Source: an uncultured Erysipelotrichaceae bacterium
GTDB lineage: Bacteria; Bacillota_I; Bacilli_A; Erysipelotrichales; Erysipelotrichaceae
Direction of reading: 5' to 3'
NCBI GenBank assembly: GCA_944325295.1
Contig: CALUZL010000001.1
Span: forward strand, 1-23,548
Length of the DNA stretch: 23,548 nucleotides
Below the pieces are notes generated by a model, which was not told where the DNA came from, searched no databases, and worked only from the letters and a program-made list of their open reading frames with translations. Shown here one piece after another: positions 1 through 7,641 of the stretch. The position numbers and the translations under genes were made by a program. Each line of letters begins with the position of its first letter. The first letter of the stretch is position 1.

Positions 1-33
1 TCAAGATCTCGAGACCTATTTTTTGAAAGTTGC

Positions 34-40
34 AGGAGGT
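34..40 (+). promoter_or_regulatory. Ribosome binding site deciding the permease start
   Basis: A perfect AGGAGGT lies 7 bases before the ATG at 48. This fixes the start there rather than at the in-frame TTG at position 30, which would include the Shine-Dalgarno sequence inside the coding region. Confidence 0.8.
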
Positions 41-47
41 GAAAGCG

Positions 48-773
48 ATGTTTAAGATATTTAAAGCTGAGCTTTTTAAATGCCGTCATAATATGTCATT
101 TTTCTTGTCGCTATTGGCATCTGTACCACTAGGAGTCCTGTATACGGTCATCTGTGAGCTGGACAAGACTTTGTCGATGGCAGAGATACTGAGCGGTGTC
201 GTTTCTTACTACAACATCTTCTTTATTGTCATGATCGCTATGTATGTCACAAACGACTATGAAAAAGGAACGATCAAAGCCATAATGGCCAGCGGCGCAA
301 GCAAGTCTAAGATTTATTTCGGAAGGCTTTTGGTATCGATATTTATATCAGAGATCATGTTTATATTGGCTTTCATCGGTGCTTATGTCTGGTGTGTATT
401 TAAAGACATCCCAATGATTTCGTCGTCGATGCCATGGACTATTACCCAGTTTGCTGAAAGTGTCGGTGTGCAGATGCTCATAGTAGCTATTTATGCCATG
501 ATCGGTTATTTTATATCAGTATTGGCTAAAAAGCAGATCCCGGCCATGATCATCTCGATAGTCGTTATCAATTTTGAACCGTTGGCTATTGGTAAATTAA
601 GTGAATTGCTCGGTAAAGACCTTTCGATATTGAATTTCATGTCAATGATCGAACAGATCGAAATGCTCAATCTTTCGGGAAAAGTGCTTATCGGAACAGG
701 TATTTTTGCACTTGTAGTCTTTGTGGCAACTTTCGTTATCGGTACGGCTGTGTTTAAACATCGTGACGTTTAA
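48..773 (+). CDS. ABC-2 type transporter permease
   Basis: A 241-residue integral membrane protein with about six hydrophobic segments, beginning with a short basic cytoplasmic stretch (FKAELFKCRHN) and a first membrane helix at about residues 15-35. After the second helix comes NDYEKGTIKAIMASG, the cytoplasmic 'E-x-G-T' coupling segment typical of ABC-2 permeases (the NatB/YhgE/bacitracin-export type). It probably forms the channel of an exporter or drug/peptide-resistance pump whose ATPase would be encoded just upstream, outside this window. The substrate cannot be told. It is followed by two hairpins ending the operon. Family confident, function open. Confidence 0.75.
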   Translation: MFKIFKAELFKCRHNMSFFLSLLASVPLGVLYTVICELDKTLSMAEILSGVVSYYNIFFIVMIAMYVTNDYEKGTIKAIMASGASKSKIYFGRLLVSIFISEIMFILAFIGAYVWCVFKDIPMISSSMPWTITQFAESVGVQMLIVAIYAMIGYFISVLAKKQIPAMIISIVVINFEPLAIGKLSELLGKDLSILNFMSMIEQIEMLNLSGKVLIGTGIFALVVFVATFVIGTAVFKHRDV

Positions 774-797
774 AAGTGAAGCGAGTTGACACTTTTA
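771..797 (+). terminator. Weak hairpin at the end of the permease gene
   Basis: TAAAAGTG (771-778) is perfectly complementary to CACTTTTA (790-797), with an 11-base loop; the TAA stop lies in the 5' arm. The stem is AT-rich and the following T tract is poor (TTATTA), so it is more likely an RNA-end stabiliser or auxiliary terminator than the main one. Confidence 0.35.
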
Positions 798-811
798 TTA
801 TTACATCCTTT

Positions 812-838
812 CCAGACATCATCTGATGTCTGGTTTTT
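812..838 (+). terminator. Rho-independent terminator
   Basis: CCAGACATC and GATGTCTGG form a perfect 9-bp stem around a four-base loop, followed directly by TTTTT. It ends the permease operon and isolates the downstream phosphatase gene. Confidence 0.85.
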
Positions 839-900
839 GTATACTGTATTCACGTTAGGCAATGGATGACCTTGCAACAAAGAATAGGGATTGATATATT

Positions 901-1695
901 ATGAGTATGAAGGTTTTAGTCTCTGATCTCGATGGTACATTCTATCCTAAAAAAGGAGAGGACTATGATGTGATCTTAGCTTTGAATATCGAAGCGGCGA
1001 AGAGATGGCTCAAGGCAGGTAACACCTTTGTCATAGCCAGTGCCAGAGGTCTAAACCATTACCAAAAGATCAGTGGTCTTATCGGGACAGATATCAACTA
1101 CATCGGCTGCAATGGAGCCGAGATACGCTTTGAAAATGGAAAAGAACTTTTCAGCTATATCGATCCCAAGATCTTAAAAGCGATCATCACTTTTTTCGAT
1201 AAAAATGACATCAACGCTAATGTGGCATTTGGTACTGGCGATAAATGGATCTTTTCCAAAAGGGATCGCTATCCCTTAGATCACGATGATAAACTGCTAG
1301 AGCTGATCGACGGCTTTATCGAAGAGATGGAAATAGCTGATGTCAAGACGACGAAAGTGCAGATCTTTTTGCCTCAGGAAATAAGGGATGAAGTCTTAAA
1401 GATGATCATTGATTTAAATTTGGATATCGATATCACTGCCTCGGACAGTGACTTGATCGAGATTGGACCAAAGGGCATTTCAAAAGCCAGCGGTCTTATA
1501 GAGCTTGTCACGTATTATGGTATTCCAGCAAAGGAGTTTATCGTCGTCGGTGATTCTTTAAACGATATCACGATGTTTAAGATGTCAAAGCACAGTTATT
1601 GTTTGATTGATGGCGAAGAAGCAGCGAAAAGAGAAGCTTCAAAGATCATCAAAAACTTTAAAGAAGTTATCGATAGCGAACTTGCCCTTTTGTGA
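901..1695 (+). CDS. HAD-superfamily hydrolase, Cof/YidA type
   Basis: 264 residues, normal for Cof-type (class IIB) HAD phosphatases, which dephosphorylate sugar phosphates and similar small cytosolic metabolites. Motif I is D9-L-D11-G-T, with D9 the nucleophile and D11 the general acid. Motif II is the Ser in VIASARG near residue 47. Motif IV is GDSLND at 217-222, which binds Mg2+. Between motifs II and III lies the large C2B cap domain. ATG 901 is taken as start, with AGGGA about 10 bases upstream; Met3 (907) is an alternative. The stop codon lies in the loop of the terminator that ends the gene. Family clear, substrate unknown. Confidence 0.85.
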   Translation: MSMKVLVSDLDGTFYPKKGEDYDVILALNIEAAKRWLKAGNTFVIASARGLNHYQKISGLIGTDINYIGCNGAEIRFENGKELFSYIDPKILKAIITFFDKNDINANVAFGTGDKWIFSKRDRYPLDHDDKLLELIDGFIEEMEIADVKTTKVQIFLPQEIRDEVLKMIIDLNLDIDITASDSDLIEIGPKGISKASGLIELVTYYGIPAKEFIVVGDSLNDITMFKMSKHSYCLIDGEEAAKREASKIIKNFKEVIDSELALL

Positions 1696-1710
1696 TCGCA
1701 AGAGGGTTTT
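1685..1710 (+). terminator. Terminator overlapping the end of the HAD gene
   Basis: CCCTTTTG (1685-1692) pairs with CAAGAGGG (1699-1706), including one G-T pair; the TGA stop sits in the six-base loop and TTTT follows. The hairpin is compact and also overlaps the promoter region of the next gene. Confidence 0.6.
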
Positions 1711-1720
1711 GTGCTAAAAT
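1690..1720 (+). promoter_or_regulatory. Probable extended -10 promoter for the two-component operon
   Basis: TGCTAAAAT (1712-1720) is an extended -10 element, with a poor -35 candidate TTGTGA at 1690-1695 (19-base spacer). The predicted start of transcription, about 7 bases past the -10, falls only 3-4 bases before the ATG at 1731, so the mRNA may be leaderless. Confidence 0.45.
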
Positions 1721-1730
1721 ACTCTTGTTT

Positions 1731-2426
1731 ATGAGATATGAGATCGCAATCGTCGACGATGAGAAGATCCAAAGGGCGGGTCTTGTCATGTACCTTGAAA
1801 GCTGGGCTTCAAAAAGGGACATCACCATTCAGATCAGTGAATTTACAAGTGGTGAGGGTTTTGTTTTTGCGATGGTGGAAAAACCCTTTGATATCGTCAT
1901 CTTGGATATTGAAATGCCCGGACTTGACGGCATAGCTACTGCCAAAAGGATCCGCAAGAAAGACAAGCGCTCCCAGATAATATTTGTCACCGGTTATAGT
2001 GAATACATCGCTTTTGGCTATGATGTCGAAGCATTAAACTATCTGATCAAGCCCGTCGTTGAAGAAAAGCTCGCTTCAGTCTTGGATAAGGCGATCGATA
2101 AACTCCATAAAAAAAGCCATTATCTGACGCTCAAAAACGAGGGTGAGGTCTTTCTTATACCGCTTGAGACGATAAGGTATTTTGAGGTCAGCGGCAACTA
2201 TACGACGATCCATGCCGACAAAGACTACATGATCAAAAGGACGCTTTCGACTTTTGAAGCTGAACTTGATGACTCGTTTATCAAGATCTCGCGCTCATAC
2301 ATCGTCGCCCTAAAAGAGATCAAAAGGGTGACGCGCAAAGAGCTGACGCTAAAAGATGACACGACTATAAGATTGCCCCGTGGCGCTTATGACAAGGTGA
2401 GTCGGGCTATCATCGAGAGGTTATGA
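1731..2426 (+). CDS. LytTR-family response regulator (AgrA/LytR-like)
   Basis: 231 residues. The receiver domain (about 1-120) has the acidic pair D9-D10, phospho-acceptor D59 in VILDIEMPG, the Thr in FVTGY near 87, and K107 in LIKP. The LytTR DNA-binding domain (about 128-231) has the family's YFEVSGNYT motif and 'FIKISRSYIV' segment. Such regulators bind pairs of direct repeats about two helical turns apart. ATG 1731 is chosen because it starts directly with the receiver beta-strand MRYEIAIVDDE; the in-frame GTG/ATG-like codons upstream lie in the preceding terminator. No Shine-Dalgarno is visible. The kinase gene starts 1 base after the stop. The likely target is the 21-bp repeat pair at 3071-3107. 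Confidence 0.9.
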   Translation: MRYEIAIVDDEKIQRAGLVMYLESWASKRDITIQISEFTSGEGFVFAMVEKPFDIVILDIEMPGLDGIATAKRIRKKDKRSQIIFVTGYSEYIAFGYDVEALNYLIKPVVEEKLASVLDKAIDKLHKKSHYLTLKNEGEVFLIPLETIRYFEVSGNYTTIHADKDYMIKRTLSTFEAELDDSFIKISRSYIVALKEIKRVTRKELTLKDDTTIRLPRGAYDKVSRAIIERL

Positions 2427-2427
2427 T

Positions 2428-3075
2428 ATGGGTATTTTTAATAGAGATACAAAAAAGTTATTGAACTATCAAAACGAGCTCATCGAGACTCATTTTGAAG
2501 AAGTTAAGAATATGTATGACAAGATGCGCACCTGGCGCCACGACTTCAAAAATCATATCCAAGCCCTTAAGATCTTGGCGGCACAAGCTGATATTGAGGG
2601 GATCGAGAACTATCTTTCGCGCTTGGAAGATGACTTGTGCTCGATGGAGCTTAAAGTCAAGACGGGAAACCGCATGGCTGATGCGATCATCAACTCCAAG
2701 ATCTCTTTAGCTGATGCCAAAGGTATCAAGACAAGTGTCGATGCCAACATACCGATCGAACTTAGGATCGCTGATGTCGATCTGTGTGTGATAATCGGCA
2801 ATCTTTTTGATAATGCGATCGAAGCCAGTTTAAAGCTTGACCCCAAAGAGCGGATGATCCGAGTGTACATGGACATGAAAGGGGAACAGCTATACATATC
2901 CTTCACCAACCTGACGGCCTTTAAAAAACGCAAGATCTTAAATACCGACAAGGGCCAAGACCACGGACTGGGCCTTAAGAGTATCGATCGGATTGTGGAA
3001 AGCTATGGCGGTTATATCGCTCGCAACAACGAAGATGGCGCTTTTACAACTGAGATCTTACTGTCGCAAAAATGA
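2428..3075 (+). CDS. GHKL histidine kinase lacking a membrane sensor (AgrC C-terminal type)
   Basis: 215 residues. The phospho-acceptor motif is RHDFKNH with H38. The ATP-binding N-box is NLFDNAIEA (N125, D128, N129) and the G-box is DHGLGLKSI at 178-186. This matches the kinase core of AgrC/SpoOB-like GHKL proteins. AgrC-type kinases are usually about 420-450 residues with 5-7 membrane helices before this core; here none exists. The upstream gene ends 2 bases earlier, so no membrane part can be restored by choosing another start. GAGAGG near 2414 serves as ribosome site. It probably phosphorylates the adjacent LytTR regulator, but input must come from a cytosolic signal or a partner membrane protein. 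Confidence 0.85.
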   Translation: MGIFNRDTKKLLNYQNELIETHFEEVKNMYDKMRTWRHDFKNHIQALKILAAQADIEGIENYLSRLEDDLCSMELKVKTGNRMADAIINSKISLADAKGIKTSVDANIPIELRIADVDLCVIIGNLFDNAIEASLKLDPKERMIRVYMDMKGEQLYISFTNLTAFKKRKILNTDKGQDHGLGLKSIDRIVESYGGYIARNNEDGAFTTEILLSQK

Positions 3076-3107
3076 CGATCGGTCACCGAATAATGACGAT
3101 CCGTCAC
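3071..3107 (+). repeat. Pair of 16-bp direct repeats, 21-bp period; candidate LytTR operator
   Basis: AATGACGATCGGTCAC (3071-3086) and AATGACGATCCGTCAC (3092-3107) match at 15 of 16 positions and start exactly 21 bp apart. Each copy is also a partial palindrome (TGAC...GTCA). LytTR regulators such as ComE and PlnC bind imperfect 9-bp direct repeats with this period. The pair lies between the regulator/kinase genes and the exporter genes. The kinase stop codon is inside the first copy. Confidence 0.6.
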
Positions 3108-3114
3108 TTTTTTT
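3094..3114 (+). terminator. Possible short terminator or attenuator within the repeat
   Basis: TGACG (3094-3098) and CGTCA (3102-3106) make a 5-bp stem with a three-base loop, followed by C and seven Ts. The stem is short, so termination would be partial. This reading competes with, or overlays, the operator reading of the same bases. Confidence 0.35.
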
Positions 3115-3142
3115 GGACGCTTTTTCTGATGTGATCTAGGAT
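3113..3142 (+). promoter_or_regulatory. Weak candidate promoter for the exporter operon
   Basis: TTGGAC (3113-3118), 18 bases, TAGGAT (3137-3142). The second operator repeat ends 5 bases before the -35, as expected for a LytTR-activated promoter. The -10 is poor and the 5' leader would be only about 10 bases, so this is tentative. Confidence 0.25.
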
Positions 3143-3159
3143 AAGGGCGGAGGAAAGAT

Positions 3160-4962
3160 ATGAAGAGATACAACATTTTTGACAGTTTGACTTTTATGAT
3201 CAAAGAAGCCTACAAGCGTCATAAGATCATTCTGGTCTTTTGTGTTTTACTGGTAATAACTCAGGTCTTTAACTATCTCATTCAACTGTACACCGTACCA
3301 AAGATCATCGCCGTTTTAGAGACCACTGTTAATTTTTGGGACTTGCTAAGGGTGATATGCGGCTTTGGCATAGCGCTTTTTTTAGTCACGGCACTTGATG
3401 GTTACATAAACGAAAACACTCTTTATACCCGTGTTGATCTCAGGACCTATATCATCGCCCAGATCAACACCAAAGTCGCCAAGACTTCATACATCAATAC
3501 GCTCAAAACGGATTTTCTCGACAAGCGGGAAAAAGCTATGGAGACCTGTTCGGGCAATAACCGACCGGCCGAAGCGATCTGGAGGACACTCGTCGCGCTT
3601 TTGGTCGATGTGATCTTGCTTGTGATATACAGTGTTGTCATAAGCGAGCTTGGGATCTTTGTGATCGCCGTTGTAACTATCACCTCTATTGTTGCCTATT
3701 TTATTGAAGCCAGACTTACGCGTTGGGCAATCGATAATCGTGAGATCGATCAAAAGAATGACAATCATCTGCACTATTTGCGAAATGTTGAGACCGATCG
3801 AAGCTATGCCAAAGATATTCGGATCTTTGGCATGGTCAAATGGCTTGATGATATCTGGGATGGCTTCTTAAAGACTTATGAGGCATTTCATGCCAAAAAG
3901 GAGAAACGCTATCTTTTGGCCAATGTCGCCAGTGTCCTTTTAGTGCTCCTTCAAAACATCATCGTCTATGGCATCTTGCTTGAAAGGGTGTTTAGGGGCG
4001 ATATCGATGTTGCGACCTTCCTTTTATATTTCAATGCGCTCAGCTCTCTTTCTTTATTTGCCACTACCTTTTTAAAAGATGCCAGCAAGCTCAAAAGAGA
4101 ATGCGTCGATATCATAACGATCTTGGAGGTCCTCAATTATCCTGAGCCCTACCGGTTTGCTGATGGCGCCAAGACCCCAGAGTTCAAAGACATCACGATC
4201 GAGCTCAAAGACGTCTCTTATCGCTATCCGAATGCTGACAAAGAGGTCCTGTCTCATATCGATCTCACCTTGCATCCGCACGAAAAGTTAGCGATCGTCG
4301 GGGTCAATGGCGCCGGCAAGACGACCCTTATCAAGATCTTGTGCGGGCTTTTGGATCCGACCCAAGGTCAGGTCTTATTGAATGGCGAAGATATCAGAAA
4401 ATATGATCGACGCCTTTACTATGAGCTTTTCAGCACGATCTTTCAGGATATCGAATTCTTTGAAGAAAGCTTCAGAGTCAATATCACCAATACAATGGAT
4501 TCAACTGACGACGAAAAGATCATATGGGCTTTAAAGCGCGCCGGTCTATACGATAAGATTAATTAGCTCAAAGGCGGCATCGATGCCCAATACGGCCGTC
4601 AGGGCTATAAAGAGGGCGTTATGCTCTCGGGCGGGGAGATGCAAAAGTTGGCCTTGGCACGCGCTCTTTACAAAAATGGTCCCGTCCTTATCTTGGATGA
4701 GCCCACGGCGGCGCTAGACCCTTTGGCTGAGCGGGCGATTTATGAAAAGTACAGCGAATTGACCGATGACAGATCATCGATCTTCATATCGCACCGACTG
4801 GCTTCTACCCGTTTTTGTGATCGCATCATTCTGCTTGCGGATAATAAGATCAAAGAGGAAGGAGATCATGACGCGCTCATGGCAAAAGGAGGCCTTTATA
4901 AAGAGATGTTCGCTATGCAAAGTAAGTACTACAAGGATGGTGATGAAGATGAAAGATGTTAA
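3160..4962 (+). pseudogene. ABC exporter half-transporter, interrupted by an in-frame amber codon
   Basis: Read through codon 469 this is a 600-codon fused membrane-ATPase half-transporter. It has about six membrane helices in residues 20-300 and an ATPase domain from about 340: Walker A GVNGAGKTT (381-389), Q-loop FQD, signature LSGGE (489-493), Walker B LILDEP with catalytic E514, and H545 in SHRL. Codon 469 (4564-4566) is TAG. Reading continues in the same frame with fully family-like sequence (LKGGID... to the end), so only one codon is broken. The translated part alone (468 residues) lacks signature, Walker B and switch His and could not hydrolyse ATP. An internal ATG at 4621 would give only the fragment from the signature on. 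The ribosome site is GGAGG just before 3160. It is probably the partner of the next gene. A nonsense mutation, a sequencing error, or readthrough are all possible. Confidence 0.8.
4564..4566 (+). other. In-frame TAG codon within the ABC ATPase domain
   Basis: Context AAT-TAG-CTC. It lies between Walker A and the signature at a position where the paralogue downstream has an ordinary residue. A single change (for example TCG to TAG, or CAG to TAG) would explain it. Confidence 0.85.
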
Positions 4963-6775
4963 GTTGACCCTAAGGGCCTGGCGTCTGCTTTTTAAGGTCG
5001 CACCGCTTTACATGACGGTGGTGATCGCCAGCACGTTTTTTAATGCGGCAAGTCCCTATGTCACGATCTACTTCAGTGCGCGGCTCCTTGACGCCCTTTA
5101 TAGTTTTCAAAGCGATCTGATCGTAAAGGAGATGGTGATCTTTATCGCGATGGAAGCCGTCATTAAACTCTTGTGTTTTATCTTTTTGAGACTACGCGAT
5201 TATCAGGATGAGACGATCTATTATCGCATCCAGAAGATCTACAGCGACAAGATGATGGCTTTGGACTATGAAGATGTCGACGATCAAAACATCAGCGCGC
5301 TATACAGCGATATCATCGAGAACCAAAGGGTCAGCGGTTATGGTCTTTTGGTAGCCTGTTCGACTTTTGAAGATCTTTTCAAAGCTCTTTTTGCGATCGG
5401 CATCGGTATCGTCTTGTCGGTGAGCCTTTTTACAAAGAAAGTGGTCGATCCATCCTTTGCCTTTTTGGATCACCCTTATATGATCGTTTTGATCACTGCT
5501 TCGATGTTTACGGTAGCGATGCTTGTGAGCTATTTTGCCAACAAGATCCAAGCCTATTGGGCCGATTATGCCAAAAACGGGATCAGTACCTTTGGCAATC
5601 GCTACTTTATGTTCTTTATGAATTTTGCAAATGCGAAGACGGCGCCGGATATTCGCCTTTATGGGCAAGACAGAGTCTTGGGCCCGGTGTTTGAGCAAGA
5701 GTCAGCAGCTTTTGGTCCCCATTCGCCCGTTGCTAAGGCTTCAAAAGGGATCTTGGGCTTTTATACAGTCGCCTCGATCTTTATGTCTTCGCTGCTTTCG
5801 ATTATCATCTATATCTACGTCGCTTTAAAGACCTATGCCAAAGCGTTTGCGATCGGTTCGATGACGCGCTACATCGGTGCGATCACCAAGATCTTTTTAG
5901 GCCTTTCCGATCTCATAAGTGTCCTTGGTGAGCTAAAAGCCAATGCTCCTTTTTTAGAGGTCGTCTATACTTTTCTCGATATCCCGTCAAAGAAGTATCA
6001 GGGCTCTCTGACCACCGAAAAACGCCAAGACAGCGACTATGAAGTTGAATTTAAAAACGTCTCTTTTAAGTATCCCAATACCGATGTCTACGTTTTAAAG
6101 AATATCAACATCCGTTTTAAAGTCGGAAGCAAGTTAGCTATCGTTGGCAAAAACGGCAGCGGTAAGACGACTTTCATCAAACTTTTGTGTCGTCTTTATG
6201 ACCCCAGTGAGGGTCAGATCCTTTTAAACGGCATCGATATTAAGAAGTATCGTTATGATGAATACATGGATATCTTTTCGATCGTCTTTCAAGACTACAG
6301 ACTGTTTTCCTTCTCGCTGAAAGAAAATGTCGCCGTAAACAAGAAGATTGATGAAAAGAAAGTGATCGATAGTCTTTGTAAAGCCGGCTTTGATCTTGAC
6401 AAGATGAAAGATGGCATCGATACCTATCTCTATAAAGATATTGACGAAGATGGCGTCATGGTCTCAGGAGGCGAAGCCCAAAAGATCGCGATCGCCAGAG
6501 CCCTATACAAAGACGCTCCGTTTGTCATTTTAGATGAGCCCACAGCAGCCCTAGATCCGATCTCCGAGTCAGAGATCTATGAGCACCTCAACGAGCTCAT
6601 TGAAGACAAGACGGCCGTCTTCATCAGTCATCGGCTCTCATCGTGCAAGTTCTGTGATGAGATAGCGGTATTTGACGATGGCAAGATCAAAGAATTTGGG
6701 ACCCATGGCGAGTTGCTTAAAAACGGCGGTCTTTACAAAACGATGTGGGATGCTCAAGCCGATTATTACCGATAG
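4943..6775 (+). CDS. ABC exporter half-transporter, ATPase-permease fusion
   Basis: 610 residues. The transmembrane domain (about 15-330, six helices) is followed by an ATPase domain with Walker A GKNGSGKTT (K408), Q-loop FQDYRLF, signature VSGGE (507-511, the usual Leu replaced by Val), Walker B VILDEP and switch His in ISHRL. All catalytic residues are present. ATG 4943 lies behind AAGG (4933-4936) and overlaps the end of the preceding half-transporter by 20 bases; ATG 4949 is an equally possible start. Upstream in-frame ATGs lie deep in the previous gene and encode no family sequence. It is a paralogue of the preceding gene, so the two probably form a heterodimeric exporter of a peptide, lipid or drug. 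There is no Cys39 peptidase domain. The stop is TAG. Confidence 0.85.
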   Translation: MKMKDVKLTLRAWRLLFKVAPLYMTVVIASTFFNAASPYVTIYFSARLLDALYSFQSDLIVKEMVIFIAMEAVIKLLCFIFLRLRDYQDETIYYRIQKIYSDKMMALDYEDVDDQNISALYSDIIENQRVSGYGLLVACSTFEDLFKALFAIGIGIVLSVSLFTKKVVDPSFAFLDHPYMIVLITASMFTVAMLVSYFANKIQAYWADYAKNGISTFGNRYFMFFMNFANAKTAPDIRLYGQDRVLGPVFEQESAAFGPHSPVAKASKGILGFYTVASIFMSSLLSIIIYIYVALKTYAKAFAIGSMTRYIGAITKIFLGLSDLISVLGELKANAPFLEVVYTFLDIPSKKYQGSLTTEKRQDSDYEVEFKNVSFKYPNTDVYVLKNINIRFKVGSKLAIVGKNGSGKTTFIKLLCRLYDPSEGQILLNGIDIKKYRYDEYMDIFSIVFQDYRLFSFSLKENVAVNKKIDEKKVIDSLCKAGFDLDKMKDGIDTYLYKDIDEDGVMVSGGEAQKIAIARALYKDAPFVILDEPTAALDPISESEIYEHLNELIEDKTAVFISHRLSSCKFCDEIAVFDDGKIKEFGTHGELLKNGGLYKTMWDAQADYYR

Positions 6776-6776
6776 A

Positions 6777-7517
6777 TCATTTATTCGTCTTTATGAGATG
6801 CTTCTTTAAAAGGTCGCGATTTACAAATAAGGTCACGACAGCTCCAATTATCGCATAAAGTGACCAGAAAGTATAAAAGTAAGAGACGATAGCGTTATAT
6901 TCGATTAAAGCTTCTTCGTAGAGCTTTGAGTAAGGACTGAGGTTTTGGATGTAGGTATTGATAGAGGGATACAGTGGGAAATCGTACCAGGTGTTTGGAT
7001 TATCGCTCAATATCAAAACGAATACTAAAGAGATGATAAAGAAAAGGATGATCCAGATGTTTATTGACCAATAGATCTGGCTGGCCCGCCTTCGGCTTGA
7101 AGGTTCACCGATGACTAGACCCAAAAAATAAAGAGTCAGGGAAATGACCATTAAAACTAAGGGTAAAAGCCAGTGCAAGAAAAAGAGTCCAAGGACGTAT
7201 CTGAAGTTATTGAAGGTCGTGATCGTGAAGACTAGGGCAATGACGTTTACAGCGGTGGCGATGATCGTGAAGACTAAAGCGTCGACCTTCTTTTTCGGTT
7301 TCGTGTTTGATGGCGCTTTTTCACCTTTGATGAGGTAGTCTAAAGATACATCAAAGATCGCACTTAAAGCGATGATCTTATCAAGGTCGGGTGTGGCGGC
7401 CATGCTTTCCCATTTGGACACAGCTTGCCTTGAGACGCCGATCCTTGCTGCCAACTCTTCTTGAGATAAGCCCTTCTTTTTGCGCTCGATCAATATGCGC
7501 TCATTTATACTGCTCAT
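6777..7517 (-). CDS. XRE-family transcriptional regulator with C-terminal membrane domain
   Basis: 246 residues. An N-terminal helix-turn-helix of the Cro/CI type occupies about residues 5-58 (SQEELAARIGVSRQAVSKWE, the classic XRE recognition segment). After a short linker rich in Lys/Pro come about four hydrophobic segments between 80 and 240. Such membrane-tethered XRE proteins are common in Bacillota and usually regulate nearby genes in response to envelope or unknown signals. ATG 7517 is chosen because AAGGAG lies 9 bases upstream; an in-frame ATG at 7565 would add 16 residues with no domain. It converges with the exporter gene, with one base between stops and no visible terminator, and diverges from the peptidase gene. 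Confidence 0.8.
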   Translation of the reverse strand: MSSINERILIERKKKGLSQEELAARIGVSRQAVSKWESMAATPDLDKIIALSAIFDVSLDYLIKGEKAPSNTKPKKKVDALVFTIIATAVNVIALVFTITTFNNFRYVLGLFFLHWLLPLVLMVISLTLYFLGLVIGEPSSRRRASQIYWSINIWIILFFIISLVFVLILSDNPNTWYDFPLYPSINTYIQNLSPYSKLYEEALIEYNAIVSYFYTFWSLYAIIGAVVTLFVNRDLLKKHLIKTNK

Positions 7518-7526
7518 ATCTGATAT

Positions 7527-7532
7527 CTCCTT
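7527..7532 (-). promoter_or_regulatory. Ribosome binding site of the XRE gene
   Basis: AAGGAG on the reverse strand, 9 bases before the ATG at 7517. It decides the start over the farther upstream in-frame ATG at 7565. Confidence 0.7.
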
Positions 7533-7539
7533 CAGTTTG

Positions 7540-7568
7540 ATTATAAGGTCTCGGATAAAGATCATAAA
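7540..7568 (-). promoter_or_regulatory. Promoter for the XRE gene
   Basis: On the reverse strand a consensus TATAAT -10 (7540-7545) is preceded at 17 bases by TTTATG (7563-7568), a weak -35. The -10 lies just ahead of the ribosome site. Confidence 0.5.
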
Positions 7569-7599
7569 CCATTTGCGGCTTGAATCTTGTAAACCGGCG

Positions 7600-7619
7600 G
7601 TTGCGTATAGTTGCGTAGG
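7600..7619. repeat. Tandem 10-bp element TTGCGTA between divergent promoters
   Basis: GTTGCGTA occurs at 7600-7607 and again at 7610-7617, exactly one helical turn apart. A related TTTGCGG occurs at 7572-7578 and 7656-7662. The position between the XRE and peptidase promoters suits an operator, possibly for the XRE protein itself. Confidence 0.4.
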
Positions 7620-7641
7620 TTAAAGATCTAAAAAGCCTTTA

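Noticed and set aside
786..791. Perfect TTGACA -35 hexamer downstream of the permease gene
   Set aside because: No -10-like sequence occurs 16-18 bases later; the region is instead occupied by a hairpin loop and the main terminator.
4766..4942. A longer N-terminus for the second exporter gene, beginning inside the first
   Set aside because: The added 59 residues are out of frame with the first gene's conserved ATPase motifs (Walker B, SHRL), have no family similarity, and better ribosome spacing exists at 4943/4949.
5300..5698. Reverse-strand open frame of 132 codons opposite the second exporter gene
   Set aside because: It is a shadow frame with His/Arg/Lys-rich composition and no motif or ribosome site.
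4564..6775. Reassignment of TAG as a sense codon in this organism
   Set aside because: TAG at 6773-6775 ends the second exporter exactly where homologues end and one base before the convergent gene. With only one internal TAG in the window, recoding is unlikely.
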